NCBI GenBank assembly: GCA_947044405.1
Contig: CAMRHE010001105.1
Coordinates: 124,001 to 188,000, forward strand
DNA from: Leptodactylus fallax
Taxonomy: Eukaryota; Chordata; Amphibia; Anura; Leptodactylidae
Direction of reading: 5' to 3'
DNA: 64,000 nt
Shown: in pieces, positions 24,801 through 37,510 of the stretch
Layout: every line of letters starts with the position of its first letter
Numbering within the stretch: position 1 is the first letter of the stretch
Made by a program: the position numbers and the translations under genes
The notes under the pieces: model-generated
Told to the model about the DNA's origin: nothing
The model's input: the letters and a program-made list of their open reading frames with translations, nothing else
The model's database searches: none

Positions 24801-27406
24801 CGGTATCACACGTGCTAGGACTAGATACAGCAGACGGTATCACACGTGCTAGGATTGGATACAGCAGACGGTATCACACGTGCTAGGATTAGATACAGCA
24901 GACGGTATCACACGTGCTAGGATTGGATACAGCAGGCGGTATCACACGTGCTAGGATTAGATACAGCAGACGGTATCACACGTGCTAGGATTAGATACAG
25001 CAGACGGTATCACACGTGCTAGGATTGGATACAGCAGACGGTATCACACGTGCTAGGATTAGATACAGCAGACGGTATCACACGTGCTAGGATTAGATAC
25101 AGCAGCAGATACAGCAGACGGTACACACGTGCTAGGACTAGATACAGCAGACGGTATCACACGTGCTAGGATTAGATACAGCAGACGGTATCACACGTGC
25201 TAGGACTAGATACAGCAGACGGTATCACACGTGCTAGGATTAGATACAGCAGACGGTATCACACGTGCTAGGATTAGATACAGCAGACGGTATCACACGT
25301 GCTAGGATTAGATACAGCAGACGGTATCACACGTGCTAGGATTAGATACAGCAGACGGTATCACACGTGCTAGGATTAGATACAGCAGACGGTATCACAC
25401 GTGCTAGGATTAGATACAGCAGACGGTATCACACGTGCTAGGATTAGATACAGCAGACGGTATCACACGTGCTAGGATTGGATACAGCAGACGGTATCAC
25501 ACGTGCTAGGATTAGATACAGCAGACGGTATCACACGTGCTAGGATTGGATACAGCAGACGGTATCACACGTGCTAGGATTAGATACAGCAGACGGTATC
25601 ACACGTGCTAGGACTAGATACAGCAGACGGTATCACACGTGCTAGGATTGGATACAGCAGACGGTATCACACGTGCTAGGATTAGATACAGCAGACGGTA
25701 TCACACGTGCTAGGATTAGATACAGCAGACGGTATCACACGTGCTAGGATTAGATACAGCAGACGGTATCACACGTGCTAGGATTAGATACAGCAGACGG
25801 TATCACACGTGCTAGGATTAGATACAGCAGACGGTATCACACGTGCTAGGACTAGATACAGCAGACGGTATCACACGTGCTAGGATTAGATACAGCAGAC
25901 GGTATCACACGTGCTAGGATTAGATACAGCAGACGGTATCACACGTGCTAGGATTAGATACAGCAGACGGTATCACACGTGCTAGGATTAGATACAGCAG
26001 ACGGTATCACACGTGCTAGGATTAGATACAGCAGACGGTATCACACGTGCTAGGATTAGATACAGCAGACGGTATCACACGTGCTAGGATTAGATACAGC
26101 AGACGGTATCACACGTGCTAGGATTAGATACAGCAGACGGTATCACACGTGCTAGGATTAGATACAGCAGACGGTATCACACGTGCTAGGATTAGATACA
26201 GCAGACGGTATCACACGTGCTAGGATTAGATACAGCAGACGGTATCACACGTGCTAGGATTAGATACAGCAGACGGTATCACACGTGCTAGGATTAGATA
26301 CAGCAGACGGTATCACACGTGCTAGGACTAGATACAGCAGACGGTATCACACGTGCTAGGATTAGATACAGCAGACGGTATCACACGTGCTAGGATTAGA
26401 TACAGCAGACGGTATCACACGTGCTAGGATTAGATACAGCAGACGGTATCACACGTGCTAGGATTAGATACAGCAGACGGTATCACACGTGCTAGGACTA
26501 GATACAGCAGACGGTATCACACGTGCTAGGATTAGATACAGCAGACGGTATCACACGTGCTAGGACTAGATACAGCAGACGGTATCACACGTGCTAGGAT
26601 TAGATACAGCAGACGGTATCACACGTGCTAGGATTAGATACAGCAGACGGTATCACACGTGCTAGGATTAGATACAGCAGACGGTATCACACGTGCTAGG
26701 ACTAGATACAGCAGACGGTATCACACGTGCTAGGACTAGATACAGCAGACGGTATCACACGTGCTAGGATTAGATACAGCAGACGGTATCACACGTGCTA
26801 GGATTAGATACAGCAGACGGTATCACACGTGCTAGGATTGGATACAGCAGACGGTATCACACGTGCTAGGATTAGATACAGCAGACGGTATCACACGTGC
26901 TAGGATTAGATACAGCAGACGGTATCACACGTGCTAGGATTAGATACAGCAGACGGTATCACACGTGCTAGGATTAGATACAGCAGACGGTATCACACGT
27001 GCTAGGATTGGATACAGCAGACGGTATCACACGTGCTAGGATTAGATACAGCAGACGGTATCACACGTGCTAGGACTAGATACAGCAGACGGTATCACAC
27101 GTGCTAGGACTAGATACAGCAAAAGACGGTATCACACGTGCTAGGATTAGATACAGCAGACGGTATCACACGTGCTAGGATTGGATACAGCAGACGGTAT
27201 CACACGTGCTAGGATTAGATACAGCAGACGGTATCACACGTGCTAGGACTAGATACAGCAGACGGTATCACACGTGCTAGGATTAGATACAGCAGATGGT
27301 ATCACACGTGCTAGGATTAGATACAGCAGACGGTATCACACGTGCTAGGACTAGATACAGCAGACGGTATCACACGTGCTAGGATTAGATACAGCAGACG
27401 GTATCA
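15857..27406. repeat. 34-bp minisatellite array, about 11.5 kb and 335 units, each with CACGTG
   Basis: Units of 34 bp contain ATACAGCAGACGGTATCACA followed by CGTGCTAGGATTAG. Variants are GATTAG, GATTGG and GACTAG. Almost every unit contains the palindrome CACGTG. Divergent starter units lie at 15857-15960 and the right edge is sharp. Irregular units occur near 19091 and 19591 (10-bp deletion, AGACTTGCTAGG), 23145, 25100 and 27118. The 500-bp spacing of the two deleted units shows a recent segmental duplication inside the array. No open frames of note are found. Confidence 0.97.
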
Positions 27407-27956
27407 CTGTACAGCCTTCTGTCTATGGCTCAGGCAGACAAGACTAATCAGTCCCCATGGAATCTCCACATCTCCAGCAGAAGTGCGAATGCAGCTCTGA
27501 GTGGGACTGGAGTAGACGTCGTATTCTCACCATGAAGACCCTCAGAGCGGCGCTCACACGAAGCTGTCGTTGCACTATCTGCATTTACAGCACAATATTA
27601 TACACTAGTCACATCCGGAGCTGCAGTCCCTCTTCTGCATTTACAGCACATTACCATCCTGGGTTACATCCTGTGACCTCTCTGCTGCCCCCTATTGATG
27701 GACAGGTAAATTGTATCACTGGACTAGAACCCAGGACAACAAGGCGATCAATAAGATCAATGATCATTGGCGTCATCCCCATCAGAGGATCAGCAGGTTT
27801 ATGGATGACAAGAGCCTGTTCATCCTGAGCCTCCTGTTTCATGAATTACTGCAGTTCTCGCATTCTATCATTGACAGGGTTTATTTCTAGTCGCATGAAC
27901 AGAATGAAAGAACTGCAGTGACATCTGACACAGAGGAAGAGCCAGTAAAATAGTCA
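27407..27956. other. Intergenic spacer with a copy of the dispersed ACTCCAGTCAC-type repeat
   Basis: The spacer contains TACACTAGTCACATCCGGAG followed by CTGCAGTCCC near 27600-27640, related to the repeat at 9478-9660. The open frame 27457-27828 shows no domain or splice signals that would support a gene. Confidence 0.5.
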
Positions 27957-30900
27957 GTGCCCCCTCCCCAATATAACCCGTGTATACGGCCCCCTCCCCA
28001 ATATAACCCGTGTATACGGCCCTCCTCCCCCAATATAACCCGTGTATACAGCCCCCTCCCCTATTACCAGTGTATACAGCCCCCTCCCCTATATTACCAG
28101 TGTATACGGCCCCCTCCCCAATATAACCAGTGTATACGGCCCCCTCCCCCAATATAACCAGTGTATACGGCCCCCCTCCCCTATATTACCAGTGTATACA
28201 GCCCCCTCCCCCTATATTACCAGTGTATACGGCCCCCTCCCCCTATATTACCAGTGTATACAGCCCCCTCCCCTATATTACCAGTGTATACAGCCCCCTC
28301 CCCTATATTACCAGTGTATACAGCCCCCTCCCCTATATTACCAGTGTATAGGGCCCCCTCCCCCATATTACCAGTGTATACAGCCCCCTCCCCTATATTA
28401 CCAGTGTATACGGCCCCCTCCCCTATATTACCAGTGTATACAGCCCCCCTCCCCTATATTACCAGTGTATACAGCCCCCTCCCCTATATTACCAGTGTAT
28501 AGAGCCCCCTCCCCTATATTACCAGTGTATACAGCCCCCTCCCCTATATTACCAGTGTATAGGGCCCCCTCCCCTATATTACCAGTGTATACAGCCCCCT
28601 CCCCTATATTACCAGTGTATACGGCCCCCCTCCCCTATATTACCAGTGTATACAGCCCCCTCCCCTATATTACCAGTGTATACAGCCCCCTCCCCTATTA
28701 CCAGTGTATACAGCCCCCTCCCCTATATTACCAGTGTATACGCCCCCTCCCCAATATAACCAGTGTATACGGCCCCCTCCCCAATATAACCAGTGTATAC
28801 GGCCCCCCTCCCCCTATATTACCAGTGTATAGGGCCCCCTCCCCTATATTACCAGTGTATACAGCCCCCTCCCCTATATTACCAGTGTATACGGCCCCCT
28901 CCCCTATATTACCAGTGTATACAGCCCCCTCCCCTATATTACCAGTGTATACAGCCCCCTCCCCTATATTACCAGTGTATACAGCCCCCTCCCCTATATT
29001 ACCAGTGTATAGGGCCCCCTCCCCTATATTACCAGTGTATACAGCCCCCTCCCCTATATTACCAGTGTATACGGCCCCCTCCCCTATATTACCAGTGTAT
29101 ACAGCCCCCTCTCCTATATTACCAGTGTATACAGCCCCCTCCCCTATATTACCAGTGTATACGGCCCCCTCCCCTATATTACCAGTGTATAGAGCCCCCT
29201 CCCCTATATTACCAGTGTATACAGCCCCCTCCCCTATATTACCAGTGTATACGGCCCCCTCCCCTATATTACCAGTGTATACAGCCCCCTCCCCTATATT
29301 ACCAGTGTATACGGCCCCCTCCCCTATATTACCAGTGTATACAGCCCCCTCCCCTATATTACCAGTGTATACAGCCCCCTCCCCTATATTACCAGTGTAT
29401 AGAGCCCCCTCCCCTATATTACCAGTGTATACAGCCCCCTCCCCTATATTACCAGTGTATACGGCCCCCTCCCCTATATTACCAGTGTATACGGCCCCCT
29501 CCCCTATATTACCAGTGTATACAGCCCCCTCCCCTATATTACCAGTGTATACAGCCCCCTCCCCTATATTACCAGTGTATACGGCCCCCCCCCCTATATT
29601 ACCAGTGTATACAGCCCCCTCCCCTATATTACCAGTGTATACGGCCCCCTCCCCTATATTACCAGTGTATACGGCCCCCTCCCCTATATTACCAGTGTAT
29701 ACAGCCCCCTCCCCTATATTACCAGTGTATACAGCCCCCTCCCCAATATAACCACTGAATAGAGACACCTCCCCAGTATATCCTGCCTATACAGCCCCCT
29801 CCCCTATATTACCAGTGTATAGGGCCCCCTCCCCTATATTACCAGTGTATAGGGCCCCCTCCCCTATATTACCAGTGTATACAGCCCCCTCCCCTTATTA
29901 CCAGTGTATACAGCCCCCTCCCCTATATTACCAGTGTATACAGCCCCCTCCCCAATATAACCAGTGTATACAGCCCCCTCCCCTATATTACCAGTGTATA
30001 CAGCCCCCTCCCCTATATTACCAGTGTATACAGCCCCCTCCCCTATATTACCAGTGTATACAGCCCCCTCCCCTATATTACCAGTGTATAGGGCCCCCTC
30101 CCCTATATTACCAGTGTATAGGGCCCCCTCCCCTATATTACCAGTGTATACAGCCCCCTCCCCTATATTACCAGTGTATACGGCCCCCTCCCCTATATTA
30201 CCAGTGTATACAGCCCCCTCCCCTATATTACCAGTGTATACAGCCCCCTCCCCTATATTACCAGTGTATACGGCCCCCTCCCCTATATTACCAGTGTATA
30301 CAGCCCCCTCCCCTATATTACCAGTGTATACAGCCCCCTCCCCTATATTACCAGTGTATACAGCCCCCTCCCCTATATTACCAGTGTATACGGCCCCCTC
30401 CCCTATATTACCAGTGTATACAGCCCCCTCCCCTATATTACCAGTGTATACAGCCCCCTCCCCTATATTACCAGTGTATACAGCCCCCCTCCCCTATATT
30501 ACCAGTGTATACGGCCCCCCTCCCCTATATTACCAGTGTATACAGCCCCCTCCCCAATATAACCACTGAATAGAGCCCCTCCCCAAATACCAGTGCTATA
30601 CAGCCCCCTCCCCTATATTACCAGTGTATACAGCCCCCTCCCCTATATTACCAGTGTATACGGCCCCCTCCCCTATATTACCAGTGTATACAGCCCCCTC
30701 CCCTATATTACCAGTGTATACAGCCCCCTCCCCTATATTACCAGTGTATACAGCCCCCTCCCCTATATTACCAGTGTATACGGCCCCCCTCCCCCTATAT
30801 TACCAGTGTATACAGCCCCCTCCCCTATATTACCAGTGTATACAGCCCCCTCCCCTATATTACCAGTGTATACAGCCCCCTCCCCTATATTACCAGTGTA

Positions 30901-31353
30901 TACGGCCCCCTCCCCTATATTACCAGTGTATACAGCCCCCTCCCCTATATTACCAGTGTATACAGCCCCCTCCCCTATATTACCAGTGTATACAGCCCCC
31001 TCCCCTATATTACCAGTGTATACGGCCCCCTCCCCCTATATTACCAGTGTATACAGCCCCCTCCCCAATATAACCACTGAATAGAGACCCTTCCCCAGTA
31101 TATCCTGCCTATACAGCCCCCTCCCCTATATTACCAGTGTATACAGCCCCCTCCCCTATATTACCAGTGTATACAGCCCCCTCCCCCTATATTACCAGTG
31201 TATACAGCCCCCTCCCCCTATATTACCAGTGTATACAGCCCCCTCCCCTATATTACCAGTGTATACAGCCCCCTCCCCAATCTAACCACTGAATAGAGAC
31301 ACTTCCCCAGTATATCCTGCCTATACAGCCCCCTCCCCTATATTACCAGTGTA
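27957..31353. repeat. 30-bp C-rich minisatellite array (about 110 units)
   Basis: Units of 30 bp contain CAGCCCCCTCCCCTATATTA and CCAGTGTATA. Because 30 is a multiple of 3, several frames stay open (for example 28042-29751 +, 28728-29768 -), giving decapeptide repeats such as YTAPSPILPV. No signal peptide, start context or unique flanking domain supports translation. A distinct spacer (ACCACTGAATAGAG, then CCAGTATATCCTGCC in three copies) interrupts the array at about 29750, 30563, 31073 and 31285. The minus strand has G4-A-G5 runs in each unit. Confidence 0.96.
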
Positions 31354-31823
31354 TGGAGCATCCCATTATCTGCCCCCTCCCTGCTATGGAGCATCCCATT
31401 GTCTATTAGAGGAGGGCTGAGCAGCAGATCTCTCTCTCCTCTCCTCCTCTGCCTCCTCTCCCTGTCTTTGCTGCCTCTCTGACCACCCCGGCTCTCTGCC
31501 ACAGAGACGCTGCCCAGACTGCCCAGATATTGGGGACCCCCTGCCCACCTGGGCCCCCTCCCATGCGCTGCTGCAGGCTGCTGTTCACCAGGAAGCCCAG
31601 GAAGTTTGTTGTGAGTCTCCTGCGAGAGGTCAACAGGCTCCTGTACACACAGGTAACGGGGCTGCGGTACTGTGCGGGGGGATGGCAGACACCAGGAGGA
31701 TGAGGGTTATAGTCAGGACGAGGGAAAGCAGGATTGTTTACAGAGGAGAATGAGGGTGATGATCATGTACACAGAGTGTGAGGGTGTCCCATAAACCTCC
31801 CGCCACAAGCAGCGAGTCCTGGA
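31354..31823 (+). other. Unique region with a possible 5' exon of CACNG5
   Basis: The region holds a pyrimidine-rich tract (31420-31500), GC-richer unique sequence and a short open frame with a consensus-like donor (see 31563-31652). There is no TATA box. It is the least repetitive block of the 27-37 kb interval. Confidence 0.4.
31563..31652 (+). CDS. Candidate upstream coding exon, phase-compatible with CACNG5
   Basis: An ATG at 31563 opens 30 codons (MRCCRLLFTRKPRKFVVS..., ending YTQ) up to CAG|GTAACG at 31652/31653, a fair splice donor. An inner GTGAGT at 31611 is a second possible donor, also in phase 0. Splicing to the acceptor at 43267-43268 would read in frame through VPICPLSDLM into the CACNG5 start. 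Most CACNG5 proteins start at the ATG that I use for the main model, so this would be an N-terminal extension or, more likely, 5' UTR. I do not recognise the peptide. Confidence 0.25.
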
Positions 31824-32262
31824 CATGGAGGATGTTGGGTGTAGTAGGTGGTGTGTATAATGGATGTTGGGTGTAGTAGGTGGTGTGTATGATGGATGTT
31901 GGGTGTAGTAGGTGACGAGTATGATAGATGATGGGTGTAGTAATTAATGACTGTGTAGTAGTTGGTGTGTATGATGGATGATGGGTGTAGTAGTTGGTGT
32001 GTATGATGGATGATGGGTGTAGTAGTTGGTGTGTATGATGGGTGTAGTAGGTGGTGAGTATGATGGGTGTAGTAGGTGGTGTGTATGATGGATGATGGGT
32101 GTAGTAGTTGGTGTGTATGATGGATGATGGGTGTAGTAGTTGGTGTGTATGATGGGTGTAGTAGGTGGTGAGTATGATGGGTGTAGTAGGTGGTGTGTAT
32201 GATGGATGATGGGTGTAGTAGTTGGTGTGTATGATGGATGATGGGTGTAGTAGTTGGTGTGA
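31824..32262. repeat. 32-bp minisatellite array
   Basis: Units of about 32 bp contain GTAGTAGTTGGTGTGTATGA and TGGATGATGGGT, with shorter variants lacking TGGATGA. Open frames on the minus strand (HTHQLLHPS-type peptides, 31763-32296) come from the repeat. Confidence 0.93.
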
Positions 32263-33291
32263 TATCTTTGTGGCGGTGACTGCCGGACTCTGTCATTCTT
32301 ACTCCATGTTTACGGCTCTGTATTCGATACTCCGCACGTTGCGCAGTTCTTTTCTTTGCCTCTTCTGTAATATTTTTGTCCTGCAGATTTTGTGGCTTTT
32401 CTGGATTTTTTTGCAGATGTCTATGAAGGATTTCTGCAGCACAAACTCACAAGACAAATAACGAGAGAAAAAATGTGCCGGAAAGTTCTCCGGGTATTTT
32501 TCACCAGTGAAGTCCACCATGTGTGACTGCAGCTCTGGAGCAATAACACTTCATGACATGCAGCACACAAAGACCCCGCCCCCAGAGTAACCAGTGTTAC
32601 CACCCACTTGACTAGTAGACAATAATTTACAACATTAACAGGGCTAATATCTTTGGAATGGCTGAACGGATGTGGATAACCATAAAACCAAAATGCTCCA
32701 GGTGACGGCGCCGATCAGAAGAGGAATGGCATTGGGCACAATTGTGAACGCTCTCAGAATGGCTGAGGGGCGTCTGGACATCCTGGTCTGGAGGAGCAAA
32801 TCTCCTGGCCAGCATGGGGGCAACAGGGCACATGGCCATAGCGGGGCATGACCTCAGCCCAGAAATTGCAGCAGCTCTTGCTTTTCTCCCAGACAAGTCA
32901 CCTGACTTGTTGGGAAATATATTCACACTAACTGAAGTCTTTTACCCAATACTTTGCTTCATCTATCTTGCTGCATTTGTCAGATGCATAGACCTCCTGA
33001 GTGGTGACCGATTGTTGCCTAGGTTTCAGACCACCTCTTCTATCTGGCAGCAGTGGCCGGGCTGGTGACATAATTCACTGTTCCCAGCCAACTCTGTCTT
33101 CTTCTCTTTACTGTGATTGTGACATGATAAGGGCTAGAACAGCGCAGGTCACATCTCTGTTATGTCTGTATGTAAATCGACAGGAAACTGGCCCAAACTG
33201 TACGTCACATCAACTAAGCCCGAAACCAGGAAGTGGAGGAGAGAGGAGACCAGAGCACAGGTGAAACCCTTAGGCGTTATTCACACGAATG
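32263..33291. other. Intergenic unique sequence
   Basis: About 1 kb without tandem structure. Several short open frames (32222-32461 +, 32627-32926 -, 32814-33068 +) have no recognised domain. Nothing supports a gene. Confidence 0.45.
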
Positions 33292-33420
33292 GGAAAAATG
33301 GCCAATAACGCCCAATAATGGCCAACAACGGCCAATAACACTCAATAATGGCCAATAACAACTAATAACGGCCAATAATGCCCAATAACGGCCAATAATG
33401 CCCAATAACGGCCAATAACA
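33292..33420. repeat. Short array of CCAATAA-type units
   Basis: About ten to twelve units of 10-11 bp alternate GGCCAATAACG, CCCAATAATG and GGCCAATAATG. CCAAT occurs in nearly all of them. Confidence 0.9.
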
Positions 33421-33565
33421 CTGCAGTTTTTATTTTTTAGAAGCAGAATTAGAGATATAAGCTGCGCTGTGGTTGGTCACTATAAACAGCTAAGAGTTTA
33501 TTAAATCTCTCCCGATCATTTCAGGGGAATATTCACAGGTCAGAACATGAAGAAATACAACATGA
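33421..33565. other. Short unique spacer
   Basis: No feature recognised. Confidence 0.4.
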
Positions 33566-36500
33566 AATAAGTACAGAGCCTAGACCAGGCCCCGGAATAA
33601 CTAGAGACCCCAGACCAGGCCCCGGAATAAGTACAGACCCCAGATCAGACCCTGGAATAACTAGAGACCCCAGACCAGGCCCCGGAATAACTACAGACCC
33701 CAAACCAGGCCCCGGAATAACTACAGACCCCAGACCAGGCCCCGGAATAAGTACAGACCCCAGATCAGACCCCGGAATAACTACAGACCCCAGACCAGGC
33801 CCCGGAATAACTACAGACCCCAGACCAGGCCCCGGAATAACTACAGACCCCAGACCAGGCCCTGGAATGACTACAGACCCCAGACCAGGCCCCGGAATAA
33901 CTACAGACCCCAGACCAGGCCCCGGAATAACTACAGACCCCAGACCAGGCCCCGGAATAACTACAGACCCCAGATCAGACCCCGTAATAACTACAGACCC
34001 CTGATCAGACCCCGGAATAACTACAGACCCCAGACCAGGCCCCGGAATAACTACAGACCCCAGATCAGACCCCGAATACTACAGACCCCTGATCAGACCC
34101 CGGAATAACTACAGACCCCAGACCAGGCCCCGGAATAACTACAGACCCCAGACCAGGCCCCGGAATAACTACAGACCCCAGACCAGGCCCCGGAATAACT
34201 ACAGACCCCAGACCAGGCCCCGGAATAACTACAGACCCCAGACCAGGCCCCGGAATAACTACAGACCCCAGACCAGGCCCCGGAATAACTACAGACCCCA
34301 GACCAGGCCCCGGAATAAGTACAGACCCCAGATCAGACCCCGGAATAACTACAGACCCCAGACCAGGCCCCGGAATAACTACAGACCCCGGACCAGGCCC
34401 CGGAATAACTACAGACCCCAGACCAGGCCCGGGAATAACTACAGACCCCAGACCAGACCCCGGAATAACTACAGACCCCAGACCAGACCCGGGAATAACT
34501 ACCAGACCCCAGAATAACTACAGACCCCGGAATAAGTACAAACCCCAGACCAGGCCCCGGCATAACTACAGACCCCGGAATAACTACAGACCCCGGACCA
34601 GGCCCCGAAATAACTACAGACCCCAGACCAGGCCCCGGAATAAGTACAAATCCCAGAACAGGCCCCGGAATAACTACAGACCCCAGATCAGGCCCTGGAA
34701 TAACTACAGACCCCAGACCAGGCCCCGGAATAACTACAGACCCCAGACCAAGCCCGGGAATAACTACAGGCCCCAGACCAGACCCAGGAATAACTACAGA
34801 CCCCAGACCAGACCCCGGAATAACTACAAACCCCAGACCAGGCCTCGGCATAACTACAGACCCCGGAATAACTACAGACCCCGGACCAGGCCCCGGAATA
34901 ACTACAGACCCCAGACCAGGCCCCCGGAATAAGTACAAACCCCAGAACAGGCCCTGGAATAACTACAGACCCCAGACCAGGCCCCGGAATAACTACAGAC
35001 CCCGGACCAGGCCCCGGAATAACTACAGACCCCGGACCAGGCCCCGGAATAACTACAGACCCCAGACCAGGCCCGGGAATAACTACAGACCCCAGACCAG
35101 ACCCCGGAATAACTACAGACCCCAGACCAGGCCCGGGAATAACTACAGACCCCAGATCAGACCCCGGAATAACTACAGACCCCAGACCAGGCCCCGGAAT
35201 AACTACAGACCCCGGACCAGGCCCCGGAATAACTACAGACCCCAGACCAGGCCCCGGAATAACTACAGACCCCAGATCAGACCCCGTAATAACTACAGAC
35301 CCCTGATCAGACCCCGGAATAACTACAGACCCCAGACCAGGCCCCGGAATAACTACAGACCCCAGATCAGACCCCGTAATAACTACAGACCCCTGATCAG
35401 ACCCCGGAATAACTACAGACCCCAGACCAGGCCCCGGAATAACTACAGACCCCAGACCAGGCCCCGGAATAACTACAGACCCCAGACCAGGCCCCGGAAT
35501 AACTACAGACCCCAGACCAGGCCCCGGAATAACTACAGACCCCAGACCAGGCCCCGGAATAACTACAGACCCCAGACCAGGCCCCGGAATAACTACAGAC
35601 CCCAGACCAGGCCCCGGAATAAGTACAGACCCCAGATCAGACCCCGGAATAACTACAGACCCCAGACCAGGCCCCGGAATAACTACAGACCCCGGACCAG
35701 GCCCCGGAATAACTACAGACCCCAGACCAGGCCCGGGAATAACTACAGACCCCAGACCAGACCCGGGAATAACTACAGACCCCAGATCAGACCCCAGAAT
35801 AACTACAGACCCCGGAATAAGTACAAACCCCAGACCAGGCCCCGGCATAACTACAGACCCCGGAATAACTACAGACCCCGGACCAGGCCCCGAAATAACT
35901 ACAGACCCCAGACCAGGCCCCGGAATAAGTACAAATCCCAGAACAGGCCCCGGAATAACTACAGACCCTAGATCAGGCCCTGGAATAACTACAGACCCCA
36001 GACCAGGCCCCGGAATAACTACAGACCCCAGACCAAGCCCGGGAATAACTACAGGCCCCAGACCAGACCCAGGAATAACTACAGACCCCAGACCAGACCC
36101 CGGAATAACTACAAACCCCAGACCAGGCCTCGGCATAACTACAGACCCCGGAATAACTACAGACCCCGGACCAGGCCCCGGAATAACTACAGACCCCAGA
36201 CCAGGCCCCGGAATAAGTACAAACCCCAGAACAGGCCCTGGAATAACTACAGACCCCAGACCAGGCCCCGGAATAACTACAGACCCCGGACCAGGCCCCG
36301 GAATAACTACAGACCCCGGACCAGGCCCCGGAATAACTACAGACCCCAGACCAGGCCCGGGAATAACTACAGACCCCAGACCAGACCCCGGAATAACTAC
36401 AGACCCCAGACCAGGCCCGGGAATAACTACAGACCCCAGATCAGACCCCGGAATAACTACAGACCCCAGACCAGGCCCCGGAATAACTACAGACCCCGGA

Positions 36501-36932
36501 CCAGGCCCCGGAATAACTACAGACCCCAGACCAGGCCCGGGAATAACTACAGACCCCAGACCAGACCCCGGAATAACTACAGACCCCAGACCAGGCCCGG
36601 GAATAACTACAGACCCCAGATCAGACCCCGGAATAACTACAGACCCCAGACCAGGCCCCGGAATAACTACAGACCCCGGACCAGGCCCCGGAATAACTAC
36701 AGACCCCAGACCAGGCCCGGGAATAACTACAGACCCCAGACCAGACCCCGGAATAACTACAGACCCCAGACCAGGCCCGGGAATAACTACAGACCCCAGA
36801 CCAGACCCCGGAATAACTACAGACCCCATAATAACTACAGACCCCATAATAACTACAGACCCCAGAGTTCCCTAAATTAATACAGACCCCAAACTGGACT
36901 AACTATCTACAGACTCTATAATAACTGCAGAC
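33566..36932. repeat. 30-bp minisatellite array (about 110 units)
   Basis: Units contain GGAATAACTACAGACCCC and AGACCAGGCCCC. The minus strand gives long VVIPGPGLGS-type frames (34688-36847, 34333-34938), kept open by the 30-bp period and not coding on present evidence. There is higher-order structure: about 480 bp from 34511 recurs 1285 bp later at 35796, and a 180-bp six-unit block repeats at 36361, 36541 and 36721. The last units (36866-36932) are degenerate. Confidence 0.96.
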
Positions 36933-37510
36933 CTGAGACATTTACATCACTGTTCCATTTTCTTGCTTTAGGACCTGAACTGACATGGTCATGTGACTCT
37001 ATAGGTGCAGGTCCTTATGTGAGGAGCGTTGTTTGCTTTTTTTTCTCTCTTTAACTATGAAAACCCCCTCCCCCTATAATGGTAAATACGGCTGTGTATA
37101 GGACTGAACGGTGTCAGAGGATCCTCCATGTTTTTATTTTACTCTCAGAGGTCTGAAGCACAATAAAATATATGATAGGTTTACCATTCATGTGTCTGGG
37201 AAAGCTGGGTGAGAGCAGTGTGATGTCATGGTTGTCACTCGACTTTCTCAGGAGCAGACAGAGCTGGGAATAATGAACCACAGGCCACGTCTGACACCAG
37301 AGACTCTCAGATTATCTTGTGTGATTGGGACGATTCTCTGAATTTATGACAATTGACGCTCCGGAGCAGAAGATGCAGAATATACAATTGATGAGACACG
37401 ACCGTATAGAGAGCAACCCAATCTGGAAGTGTCTCCAATCACACCACAAGCAGCCCCGAAATCAGTAAGAGACCTGTAAGATTGGCTTGTGGTGAAACAA
37501 AAATGGCATT
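36933..37510. other. Intergenic unique sequence between two 30-bp arrays
   Basis: No gene or transposon is recognised. An AATAAA lies near 37162, but no upstream gene needs it. Confidence 0.45.

Noticed and set aside
15857..27406. CRISPR-like array (regular 34-bp units)
   Set aside because: There are no unique spacers between repeats. The units are head to tail, and the setting is a vertebrate genome with no cas genes.
28042..31084. Proline-rich repeat proteins (YTAPSPILPV, LYYQCIQPPP) resembling extensin-like proteins
   Set aside because: The 30-bp period keeps several frames open at once, flanks are intergenic and no signal peptide or splice sites are seen.
32814..33264. Two overlapping open frames of 84-87 codons in unique sequence
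   Set aside because: They are short, have no domain or splice pattern, and fall within the length expected by chance.
34333..36847. 719-codon collagen- or elastin-like frame (VVIPGPGLGS)
   Set aside because: It is a repeat artefact: no Gly-X-Y period of collagen, no unique domains, wrong strand for both genes.
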